The notes beneath the pieces were generated by a model. It saw nothing but the letters and a program-made list of their open reading frames with translations, did no database searches and had not been told where the DNA came from. Positions 41,925-49,420 of a stretch of 64,000 bases of DNA are shown in pieces. A program made the translations under genes and the position numbers. The DNA is taken from assembly GCF_008329535.1 (NCBI RefSeq), contig NZ_NPKR01000011.1, positions 62,001 through 126,000 of the forward strand, given 5' to 3'. Source of the stretch: Mycolicibacterium sp. P1-18 (lineage in GTDB: Bacteria > Actinomycetota > Actinomycetes > Mycobacteriales > Mycobacteriaceae). The number at the start of each line of letters is the position of its first letter. The first letter of the stretch is position 1.

Positions 41925-42045
41925 GCTTCCTGCTCGACACTCACTGCCCCTCGTAGCGATTCAAAGTATGGCTGCCCGCGCCATCTATCGACGAAACCCG
42001 CTCCGCGTGTCGAGAGCGTGAGACGCATCCGTGACTATCGCCGGC

Positions 42046-42540
42046 TCACGTGGCCTTGAAGTCGTCGGGCGAGACGCTGTCGAGGAACTCCTTGAACTTC
42101 TCGACCTCGTCTTCCCGGACTGCCCCGGTGGGCTCGTCGTCGGACTCGTCGGGGATCAGCAGACCCGCCTCGGCCAGCACGGCCTCCTCGACGTAGATCG
42201 GGACCCCGGCCCGCATGGCGATGGCCACCGAATCCGAGGGCCGCGCCGAAACCTTGATGTCGCGGTCGAAGATGAGGTCGGCGTAGAACGTGCCTTCCTG
42301 CAGGTCGACGATCCGGACCTCCTTGAGCGAATGCCCAAGGGCGGTAATCAGATCCCGGATCAGGTCGTGGGTGAGCGGGCGGGCCGGCTCGACCCCCTGC
42401 TGTTCCAGCGCAATTGCCTGCGCCTCGGTCTGTCCGATCCAGATCGGAAGATAACGGTCGCCGTTGGACTCTCGCAGCAGCAGAACCGGCTGGTTCTGCG
42501 GCTGTTCCACGCGAATGCCGATTACTCGAACCTCGCCCAT
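42046..42540 (-). CDS. DUF151 / bifunctional nuclease-family protein (Rv1829-like)
   Basis: A 164-aa protein with the BFN (DUF151) core: RVIGIRVEQPQNQPVLLLRESNGDRYLPIWIGQTEAQAIALEQQG, RPLTHDLIRDLITALG, GTFYADLIF and SARPSDSVAIAMRAGVPIYVEEAVL. The C-terminal tail is acidic. Homologues have weak nuclease activity in some organisms; the mycobacterial role is unclear. It sits between two MerR regulators, an arrangement conserved in mycobacteria. Confidence 0.9.
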   Translation of the reverse strand: MGEVRVIGIRVEQPQNQPVLLLRESNGDRYLPIWIGQTEAQAIALEQQGVEPARPLTHDLIRDLITALGHSLKEVRIVDLQEGTFYADLIFDRDIKVSARPSDSVAIAMRAGVPIYVEEAVLAEAGLLIPDESDDEPTGAVREDEVEKFKEFLDSVSPDDFKAT

Positions 42541-42599
42541 CTATGTCTGCCCTCCGCGCCTGAAAGCCGGTCGTCAAACCGTTGAGCCGAGTCTAATCC

Positions 42600-43328
42600 T
42601 CAGCGATCGAGAACGTCGCGTACGGCGGACTTGATCAATGAGGTGTGCAACGTGATGGCCAGTGCGGCGACTTCGCGCGCCAGGTCGTCGGCGCGGTCCC
42701 GGGCACCCGCCTTGACCACCGGACCGGCGATCTGGGCGATCAGATCCGACTGCCGGTCTGCCGCCGACCGGAACGCCCGCAGGTGCCGCGGTTCCACGCC
42801 GTAGTCGGCCAGCGCCTTCGCGCACTGCGCGATGACCACCATGTGCTCGTCGAAGAACCCGCCGGGACCCGACGTCACGACGCCGGCCTTGATGAGCGCA
42901 CCCAGCAGGTCTTCGTCGACGCCGGACCGCGACAGCAGGTCCTCGCGGCTGAGCCTGACCCGTGCGGGTGCCACCGCGGCGGTGTCGTAGGCGTCGTCAC
43001 CGTCGCCGGAGACCTGTACCAATCGCGGTACGCCGTAACTGGTTCCGCTCTCCGGCAGGGCCCCGTCGGGTTGCGCGTCGAGCTGCGCCTTGATGACCTT
43101 GAGCGGCAGGTAGTGATCGCGTTGCGCGGTCAGGATGAACGTGAGCCGCGCGCAGTCGTAGGCGGTGAACCGCCGGTAACCCGACCCCGATCGCTGCGGC
43201 GTGACCAGCCCTTCGGCCTCCAAGAACCGAATCTTGGAGATGGTCACGTCCGGAAAGTCGGGTCGCAGCGATTCCAGGACCGCTCCGATCGACATCCCGG
43301 CAAGCGCTGGGGTGTCGGGCGCGGTCAT
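42600..43328 (-). CDS. MerR-family transcriptional regulator (Rv1828-like)
   Basis: A 242-aa regulator. The N-terminal MerR domain is MSIGAVLESLRPDFPDVTISKIRFLEAEGLVTPQRSGSGYRRFTAYDCARLTFIL. The C-terminal half (about 125-242: LSREDLLSRSGVDEDLLGALIKAGVV...) is a helical domain found in this actinobacterial subgroup and likely dimerises or binds a ligand. Its ATG overlaps the garA stop by one base, so it is translated with garA. Confidence 0.9.
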   Translation of the reverse strand: MTAPDTPALAGMSIGAVLESLRPDFPDVTISKIRFLEAEGLVTPQRSGSGYRRFTAYDCARLTFILTAQRDHYLPLKVIKAQLDAQPDGALPESGTSYGVPRLVQVSGDGDDAYDTAAVAPARVRLSREDLLSRSGVDEDLLGALIKAGVVTSGPGGFFDEHMVVIAQCAKALADYGVEPRHLRAFRSAADRQSDLIAQIAGPVVKAGARDRADDLAREVAALAITLHTSLIKSAVRDVLDR

Positions 43329-43810
43329 CAGCTACCGGAACCGCCGTCGCCGTCGCCCTTGGGGCCGGTGAGGAAGACCAGGCGGAACTTGCCGATCTGG
43401 ACTTCGTCGCCGTTGGCCAGCACCGCGGAGTCCACGGGCTCGCGGTTGACGTAGGTGCCGTTGAGGCTGCCCACGTCGACGACCTGAAATTCGCTGGACT
43501 CGAGCCGGAACTCCGCGTGGCGGCGGCTCACCGTCACGTCGTCGAGGAAGATGTCGCTGTCGGGGTGCCGGCCGGCCGACGTCCTGGCCTGGTCGAGCAG
43601 GAAGCGCGACCCGGCGTTGGGTCCGCGCTTGACGACGAGGAGCGCCGATCCCGCGGGCAGCCCCTCGACTCCCGACACGGCGCTCTCACCGCTGGTCGCT
43701 GGCGGGGCGTCCAATTCGTTGAGGAAGTCCGATCGGAAGACCGACGTCGTTTCGACCGTCACTTCCTCCTCGGACTGATCCGCTCCCGAACTGGTGGTGT
43801 TGTCCGTCAC
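43328..43810 (-). CDS. garA: GarA, FHA-domain metabolic regulator
   Basis: A 160-aa phospho-switch protein. The N-terminal EVTVETTSVF motif carries the Thr pair (T21/T22) phosphorylated by PknG/PknB. The FHA domain follows (about 60-145) with SAGRHPDSDIFLDD, SRRHAEFRL and GSLNGTYVNREPVDSA. Unphosphorylated GarA inhibits 2-oxoglutarate dehydrogenase and glutamate dehydrogenase and activates glutamate synthase. GTG at 43810 with AAGGAG upstream is chosen over an ATG at 43876. Confidence 0.95.
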   Translation of the reverse strand: MTDNTTSSGADQSEEEVTVETTSVFRSDFLNELDAPPATSGESAVSGVEGLPAGSALLVVKRGPNAGSRFLLDQARTSAGRHPDSDIFLDDVTVSRRHAEFRLESSEFQVVDVGSLNGTYVNREPVDSAVLANGDEVQIGKFRLVFLTGPKGDGDGGSGS

Positions 43811-43936
43811 CCGGTGCTCCTTACTGGCTGCTGTGGCGATGGTTGGCAGACGCGCCGGCGTGACGCCAGCCGTCATGCATCTGCAGACGACCGTACCGCG
43901 CGGCGGTGGCCGCCGTGTTCACCACCGCCGGATTTC

Positions 43937-44332
43937 TCATTCGTCGAGGGTTGCACCATAGGCGTCGGCGTCGAGCAGACCGTCGAGCGCCTCGGTGAGC
44001 GCCGCGGCGTCGACCTGCAGGTCGATCAGCCATCCGGCGCCGTAGGGGTCGGAGTTCACCAGCTCCGGGGAGTCCGACACTTCGCCGTTGACGGCAACGA
44101 CTTTGGCGGTGATCGGCGCAAAGAGGTCCGAGTTCGACTTGGTCGACTCGACGGTGCCGAACTCGCCGCCGGCCGTCACTTCGGCGTCGACGTCGGGCAG
44201 CTCCACGAAGACGACGTCACCGAGCGCCGCCTGGGCGAAGTCGGTGATGCCGACGCGCACCGTGTCGTCGCCGGTCCGACGCACCCACTCGTGGTCCTCG
44301 GTGTAGTAAAGGTCGGACGGAATCTCGCTCAC
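43937..44332 (-). CDS. gcvH: Glycine cleavage system H protein
   Basis: A 131-aa lipoyl carrier shuttling the aminomethyl group between P-, T- and L-proteins. The lipoylated Lys is K65 in GTVESTKSNSDLFAP. The N-terminal YYTEDHEWVR and DPYGAGWLIDL are standard. GTG start. It sits four genes upstream of gcvP on the same strand; gcvT is not in the window. Confidence 0.95.
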   Translation of the reverse strand: MSEIPSDLYYTEDHEWVRRTGDDTVRVGITDFAQAALGDVVFVELPDVDAEVTAGGEFGTVESTKSNSDLFAPITAKVVAVNGEVSDSPELVNSDPYGAGWLIDLQVDAAALTEALDGLLDADAYGATLDE

Positions 44333-44348
44333 TGGGCTCCTCGTGTGC

Positions 44349-45113
44349 TCATTTGTCTGGCTGAGCGTATTGGCGTGGTTTCGGTTGCCGCAAGGCGGTC
44401 ACGTTCACCACGTCCGACTGCTGCACCGACATTGTGCCGCCGACCCGTTCGACGCTGTCGACGGCCCCACCCGGGATGTTCATCGCCGCCGAGAGCGTCG
44501 CGGGATCGCCGATGGCGAGCACCGAATAGGGCGGCGACAGCGTGGTGCCGTCGAGCACCAGCGCGCCGGGTGACCCCACCACCCACGAGTCGACGCCCAA
44601 CCGCACGGGCGGTTGGCCCGCGGAGCTCACCTGCATCGCCTCCGCGCCGGCCGCCCTCAACTCGTTGACGACGTCGAGCATGGTCTCCGGCGACACCCCC
44701 GGCGCGACGTCGTCGATGGTGATCGTCACACCGGGCCCCGTCGCGGCGACGGTCCCGATGAGGATCGACAGTGCGGCCAGCCGAGAGCGCGCGTTCTCGA
44801 TGGCGGCCTGGTCGTCGGTGCCGGAGGAGCGCAACGACTCCAGCGTCCGCTGCAGGTCGGTGACCTCGGAGTTGAGGGCGGCCTCCCGCTGCTGCAGCGA
44901 GTCGAGCAGCACCAGCAGGTCGGCCGGGCGGGCCGTCTCCAGCGAGTCGCCGGACTCGGTCTGCCGCGCCTGGGTGGCGATCGCGATCCCCAGCAGCAGA
45001 CACAGCGCCACCGCGAGCGCGCCGAAGGCCACCTGGCGGCGCGGGCGGGGGCGCGGCGCGTCGTCGGGCAGTTCGTGCCTGCCGTGCTCGGGAACGTGCT
45101 CGGGTTCGGTCAC
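44349..45113 (-). CDS. DUF881 membrane-anchored protein (Rv1825-like)
   Basis: A 254-aa protein. A cytoplasmic Pro/Arg-rich tail (PRPRPRRQ) is followed by one membrane helix (about 30-48), a coiled-coil stretch (DLLVLLDSLQQREAALNSEVTDLQRTLESL) and a C-terminal DUF881 domain (TGPGVTITIDDVAPG; GAEAMQVSSAGQPPVRLGVDSWV). The family is exported and envelope-associated; function unknown. GTG at 45113, 3 bp after the small basic protein gene. Confidence 0.85.
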   Translation of the reverse strand: MTEPEHVPEHGRHELPDDAPRPRPRRQVAFGALAVALCLLLGIAIATQARQTESGDSLETARPADLLVLLDSLQQREAALNSEVTDLQRTLESLRSSGTDDQAAIENARSRLAALSILIGTVAATGPGVTITIDDVAPGVSPETMLDVVNELRAAGAEAMQVSSAGQPPVRLGVDSWVVGSPGALVLDGTTLSPPYSVLAIGDPATLSAAMNIPGGAVDSVERVGGTMSVQQSDVVNVTALRQPKPRQYAQPDK

Positions 45114-45116
45114 GGC

Positions 45117-45449
45117 TCACGCCCCGAACAGTCTGCGCCGCAGGGCGGCGGCGTTGCCGAAGATGCGGATGCCGAGAACGACGATGATCGCGGTCGAGAG
45201 TTGGGTGCCGACCCCGAGCTGGTCGCCGACGAAGACGATCAACGTGGCGACGAGCACGTTGAAGACGAACGACACCACGAACACCTTTGCGTCGAAGATG
45301 CGCTCGAGGTAGGCCCGCAGTCCGCCGAACACCGCGTCGAGCGCGGCGACGACCGCGATCGGCAGGTACGGCTGGATCGCCTCGGGCACGCTGGGATGGA
45401 ACACCAGACCGAGGACGATGCCGACGACGAGTGCCGCAATTCCGATCAT
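45117..45449 (-). CDS. Small basic protein (Sbp, DUF1290) family membrane protein
   Basis: A 110-aa protein with three hydrophobic segments (IGIAALVVGIVLGLVF; IAVVAALDAVFGGLRAYLE; VVSFVFNVLVATLIVFVGDQLG) and a basic end. It matches the Sbp family found near division genes in Gram-positives. It lies between two DUF881 genes with a 4-bp ATGA overlap upstream and a 3-bp gap downstream, so the three are translated together. Confidence 0.85.
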   Translation of the reverse strand: MIGIAALVVGIVLGLVFHPSVPEAIQPYLPIAVVAALDAVFGGLRAYLERIFDAKVFVVSFVFNVLVATLIVFVGDQLGVGTQLSTAIIVVLGIRIFGNAAALRRRLFGA

Positions 45450-46354
45450 TTCGGCCCAATCTCCTTGGCGAAGTTGACTTCTCGCACCGAACCGGCGGGC
45501 AGCAAGAGGTCGTCGGCTTCACTGACGTTCACGGCGACCCCGTAGGTCGCCTCCAGGATCCGCAGCCGCTGAAGCCCCGGGCTGACGTCGAAGGCGTCGT
45601 TCATGGCGTGCGGCGGGCCGACGGCGCGCACGACGTAGGGGTTGGCGATGGGCTGGTTGTCGACCAGCAGACCACCGCCCGCCTGCCGGATGGTGACGTT
45701 GGGACCGATGCGGACGTTGCCGATGGCGATGGCCTCGGCACCGCTGACCCACAACGAGTCGACCACCAGTTGAAGGTCGCGGTCGAGGATCACCTGCGGG
45801 CTGCCCGCGACGCGTTGCTTGGACACGTCGCTCAGGTCGCGGGCGGCGCTGGCCTCGGTGACCGTGACGTTCAATCCCGGTCCGTGGACGGCGGTGGCCG
45901 CGGCGGCGAACTCGGCCACGTCGAGGTCGGCCAGCAGTTGGCGGCCCTGCTGGTCGCCGGCGAGCCGCTCCCGACGGTCCGATTCGACCTGCCCGGCGAG
46001 CGCGTCGCGGCGGGCGGTACCCCGGTCGGTGGCCTGTTGGGCGTTGCGCACCCCGGTGGCCAGCACCTGCCGGCTCTCCTGGGTCGCGGGGGCGACGGAC
46101 GTCGCCTGGGCGGCGGCCGCGGCGAACACCGCGGTCACCAGCAGCCCCGCCAGGATCTGCCAGCCCCGGGTCGCGGCGGCCGACGGGTCCGTCCGGCGTC
46201 GCTCGGCCGCGGCGGCGTACCCGGGGTCGAGGTGGTCGGACAGCAGCGACCGAAGCAGGGATGGCACCGGGATCGTGGTCGGCGCGCCCGCGTGGTGAGC
46301 GTTGCGTCCGGCGTCCGGGCTGTAGCCGCCGAGCGCGCGCTCGCCGTCAGACAC
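45446..46354 (-). CDS. DUF881 membrane-anchored protein (Rv1823-like)
   Basis: A 302-aa protein with a cytoplasmic N-terminal region of about 65 residues, one membrane helix (ILAGLLVTAVFAAAAAQA), a helical linker and a DUF881 domain. The DUF881 part has HGPGLNVTVTEAS, DLQLVVDSLWVSGAEAIAIGNVRI and NPYVVRAVGPPHAMNDAF. It is a paralogue of the downstream DUF881 protein; the two likely assemble with Sbp. GTG start overlaps the pgsA2 stop by 8 bp. Confidence 0.85.
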   Translation of the reverse strand: MSDGERALGGYSPDAGRNAHHAGAPTTIPVPSLLRSLLSDHLDPGYAAAAERRRTDPSAAATRGWQILAGLLVTAVFAAAAAQATSVAPATQESRQVLATGVRNAQQATDRGTARRDALAGQVESDRRERLAGDQQGRQLLADLDVAEFAAAATAVHGPGLNVTVTEASAARDLSDVSKQRVAGSPQVILDRDLQLVVDSLWVSGAEAIAIGNVRIGPNVTIRQAGGGLLVDNQPIANPYVVRAVGPPHAMNDAFDVSPGLQRLRILEATYGVAVNVSEADDLLLPAGSVREVNFAKEIGPK

Positions 46355-46949
46355 GTCCTCCGGTCACCCGGCGGGGCATCTGCCGGACCACCATCGCCGT
46401 CTGCAGGAGGTACAGCACCCCCGACCACAGGTACATCGCCATCCCCCAGCCCAGGAAGGCCCAGCCGATGGCCAGGATCACCCTGCTCCACAACGCATCC
46501 CACTGCCCGAGCAGCACCAGCGGGAACCCCGACATCAACGCGAAGGTGGCGGCCTTGCCGACGTAGGTGACGGTCAGGGCGGTCAGCCCACGGCTGCGCA
46601 GAACGGGCAGCGTCAGCGCCAGGACGACGTCGCGTCCGATCAGCGTCCCCACGAACCACCACGGGACGATGCCGTCGACGGCCATCGCCACCGGGATGAC
46701 GACCATGTAGATGCGGTCGACCGCCGGGTCGAGCAGCGCACCGAGACGCGAGGACTGGTTGTCGAAGAGCCGGGCGATCTTGCCGTCGGCCCAGTCGGAG
46801 AAACCGCTGAACATCAGCACCGCGACGGCCCAGGCATTGGAGTCGACCAGCAGGAGGTAGATGAAGACGGGGACGAGGATCAGCCGCACCACGCTGAGCG
46901 CGTTGGGGATGGTCAGGACGCGGTCGCCGGCATCTTCCGGAGGCTCCAT
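46347..46949 (-). CDS. pgsA2: CDP-alcohol phosphatidyltransferase (PgsA2-like)
   Basis: A 200-aa membrane enzyme transferring a phosphatidyl group from CDP-diacylglycerol to an alcohol. The complete active-site signature DG-x2-AR-x8-G-x3-D-x3-D is present in SDWADGKIARLFDNQSSRLG followed by ALLDPAVDR. About six spans. Polyprenyl or glycerol-phosphate acceptor not predictable. The first ATG (MEPPEDAGDRVLTIPN) lies 9 bp after the secA2 stop. Confidence 0.9.
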   Translation of the reverse strand: MEPPEDAGDRVLTIPNALSVVRLILVPVFIYLLLVDSNAWAVAVLMFSGFSDWADGKIARLFDNQSSRLGALLDPAVDRIYMVVIPVAMAVDGIVPWWFVGTLIGRDVVLALTLPVLRSRGLTALTVTYVGKAATFALMSGFPLVLLGQWDALWSRVILAIGWAFLGWGMAMYLWSGVLYLLQTAMVVRQMPRRVTGGRV

Positions 46950-46958
46950 GTGATGAAC

Positions 46959-49304
46959 CTAGCGGAACACTCCCGGCAAGCTCAGCGCAGACATCGAGTC
47001 CTCCGACAACGGGTTGTCGTGAATCATGTACGTCCACGTCGAGGTCGGCCGTGCGAGCTTCGACAGGTCGAGGCCCTGCTCGTCCTCTGCGACGTTGGCG
47101 GTCTCGAAGGTCTGCTGCGCCGCCTCGATCGCGTCGGCGGCCAGCGACGCGAACGCGTCGACGGCCAGCCGGTGGAACTCGTCGAGGGGGTTCTGCCTGC
47201 CGAGGGCGCGCAGGTGGATGCTCTCGCGGATGTCGGACAGGTAGGCCTGGTGATCGGCCCAGCCGCGGTCGAGGTGGTAGAGCATGATCTTGCGGGTGAT
47301 CGTCTCGAGCCGTTCCTCGTCGAGCTTCTCCAGCAGTTCCGCGTAGCGTTCCGGCGAGCGTTCGGCCAGTTCCTCCCGCGCGGTTGCGGTGCGCAACAAC
47401 GTGTTTCGTCGCTCCACCAGAATGGCCCGCTGCTGGGCGACCAGCTGGTTGTAGCGCCAGGTGTTGGCGTGCACGTCGAGCAACCGGCCCTCGGCGATGC
47501 GCTGGGCGTGTTCGAGGAGCTGGGCGGCCTTCGCGTCGACGATGCGGCCGTCGCCGGTGTCCAGGTCGGTCGTCGTCGGGAGCTTCTCCGGGTCGAGGTG
47601 GGACACCACGACGTCGTCCTCCCAGCTGGAGAAGAACACCGACGAGCCCGGGTCGCCCTGGCGGCCTGCGCGGCCACGCAACTGGTTGTCCAGCCGTTCG
47701 GTGTGGTGCCGACCGGTGCCGATGACGTGCAGTCCCCCGAGCTCGGCGACCTCGTCGTGGCCCTTCTCGTCGGACCCGCCAAGGCGGATGTCGGTGCCGC
47801 GACCGGCGATCTGGGTGGAGACGGTCACCGCGTTCAGCTGGCCGGCCTCGGCGATGACGCGGGCCTCCTCCTCGTCGTTCTTGGCGTTCAGCACGACGGC
47901 GGGCACGCCGGCCTTGACGAGCCGCTCGTGCAGCTCCTCGGACTCGGCGACGTCACGGGTGCCGACGAGCACCGGCTGGCCGGTCGCGTGGATGGTCTTG
48001 ATGTGGTCGATGACGGCGTCGATCTTCGCGGCGGCGGTGATGTAGACGCGGTCGGTGTCGTCCTCGCGGACGTTGGGCGTGTTCGGGGGGATCGGCGAGA
48101 CGCCGAGCTTGTAGAACTGGCGCAGCTGCTCGCCGGCGGCCAGCGCGGTGCCCGTCATGCCGCACACCCTCGGATACCGGTTGATCAGCGCCTGGACGGT
48201 GATGGTGTCGAGCACCTCGCCGGTCTCGGTCGTCTCGATGCCCTCCTTGGCCTCGACGGCGGCCTGCAACCCGTCGGGCCAGCGCTGCAGCTGTGCGATG
48301 CGGCCGCGGGAGGCGTTGATGAGTTGCACCCGACCGTCGCGGACGATGTAGTGCACGTCGCGCTGCAGCAGCACGTGCGCGTGCAGGGCGACGTTGATCT
48401 CGGTCAGCGTGGTGCTGACGTTCTCCTCGGAGTAGATGTCGACGCCGCCGAGCGCCTTCTCGAGCTTGCGCGCGCCGGCGTCGGTGAGGTGCACGTTGCG
48501 GCGGTCGGCGTCGGCCTCGTAGTCCTTGCCCGACACCAGTTCCCCGACCATCCGGATGATCTCGAGCCGCGGCTGCTCGCGGTGCGTGGTGCCCGCGAGG
48601 ACCAGCGGGACCAGCGCCTCGTCGACGAGCACCGAGTCGGCCTCGTCGATGAGTGCGACGTCGGGGTCCGGCGAGACCAGGTCGGCGACGTCGGTGACCA
48701 GCTGGTCGCGCAGGACGTCGAAGCCAATCTCGTTGACCGACGCGTAGGTGACGTTGCAGGCGTAGGCGGCGCGCCGCTCGTCGGCGGTCGACTCGGCGGT
48801 GATCCAGCCGACGGTCAGGCCCATGGCCTCCAGCAGCGGACCCATCCACTCGGCGTCGCGGCGGGCGAGGTAGTCGTTGACCGAGATGACGTGCACGCTG
48901 CGGCCGGCGATCGCATAGCCCGCGGCCGCGATCGCACCGGCCAGCGTCTTGCCCTCGCCGGTGGCCATCTCGACGACGTCGCCGGCCAGCATGCGCAGCG
49001 CGCCGAGCAGCTGAACGTCGAACGGCCGCAACGTCGTCGCGCGCTCGGAGGCCTCCCGGGCGATGGCGAGGAACTGCGGGATGTCCGACGACTCCGCCAG
49101 GCCGGTGAGGTCGAGCAGCTTGGCGGCCTGCTTGAGCTTCTCGTCGTCGAGGTCCGCGGCCTTGCCGTCGAACTCGGCCGATGCGCGCACGAGGTCCATC
49201 GACTGGGCCTGGTTCTTGTCCGTACTGGCGCCGAGCAGCTTCCAGAATCGGTTGCTCAACCGTCCAGAGTTTCGGTCTTTCGTCTTCGGCGCGATCTTTG
49301 GCAC
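46959..49304 (-). CDS. secA2: Accessory preprotein translocase ATPase SecA2
   Basis: A 781-aa SecA paralogue exporting a specialised substrate set through SecYEG. Walker A EMATGEGKT is at about residues 112-120, the DEAD-type motif in VALIDEADSVLVDEAL, then MTGTALAAGEQLRQFY and GRGTDIRLGG. It lacks the zinc-binding C-terminal linker of SecA1 and matches the shorter SecA2 form. GTG at 49304 (VPKIAPKTKDRNSG) is chosen because TACCGT lies 6 nt upstream; a 49358 start would add 18 Arg-rich residues. Confidence 0.94.
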   Translation of the reverse strand: MPKIAPKTKDRNSGRLSNRFWKLLGASTDKNQAQSMDLVRASAEFDGKAADLDDEKLKQAAKLLDLTGLAESSDIPQFLAIAREASERATTLRPFDVQLLGALRMLAGDVVEMATGEGKTLAGAIAAAGYAIAGRSVHVISVNDYLARRDAEWMGPLLEAMGLTVGWITAESTADERRAAYACNVTYASVNEIGFDVLRDQLVTDVADLVSPDPDVALIDEADSVLVDEALVPLVLAGTTHREQPRLEIIRMVGELVSGKDYEADADRRNVHLTDAGARKLEKALGGVDIYSEENVSTTLTEINVALHAHVLLQRDVHYIVRDGRVQLINASRGRIAQLQRWPDGLQAAVEAKEGIETTETGEVLDTITVQALINRYPRVCGMTGTALAAGEQLRQFYKLGVSPIPPNTPNVREDDTDRVYITAAAKIDAVIDHIKTIHATGQPVLVGTRDVAESEELHERLVKAGVPAVVLNAKNDEEEARVIAEAGQLNAVTVSTQIAGRGTDIRLGGSDEKGHDEVAELGGLHVIGTGRHHTERLDNQLRGRAGRQGDPGSSVFFSSWEDDVVVSHLDPEKLPTTTDLDTGDGRIVDAKAAQLLEHAQRIAEGRLLDVHANTWRYNQLVAQQRAILVERRNTLLRTATAREELAERSPERYAELLEKLDEERLETITRKIMLYHLDRGWADHQAYLSDIRESIHLRALGRQNPLDEFHRLAVDAFASLAADAIEAAQQTFETANVAEDEQGLDLSKLARPTSTWTYMIHDNPLSEDSMSALSLPGVFR

Positions 49305-49310
49305 GCGTTC

Positions 49311-49316
49311 ACGGTA
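49311..49316 (-). promoter_or_regulatory. Candidate -10 hexamer for secA2
   Basis: TACCGT on the minus strand, 6 nt before the GTG start: leaderless geometry. Confidence 0.4.
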
Positions 49317-49371
49317 CGCGGGCCACGACACGCCGCGCCGCAAAGGCCGAAGGCGCACACTCGGGCTGCGG

Positions 49372-49377
49372 TAACTT
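49372..49377 (+). promoter_or_regulatory. Candidate -10 hexamer for first BacA-type gene
   Basis: TAACTT, 43 bp before the ATG. The resulting leader holds AGGAG at 49411-49415. Confidence 0.4.
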
Positions 49378-49420
49378 CCCGCACACAGCGGTGCCCCCGG
49401 ACGCCCGCAGAGGAGTGGCG

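Noticed and set aside
49181..49420. 80-residue N-terminal extension of the first BacA-type protein
   Set aside because: It overlaps the start of secA2 on the other strand; the ATG at 49421 has a Shine-Dalgarno sequence and aligns with its paralogues.
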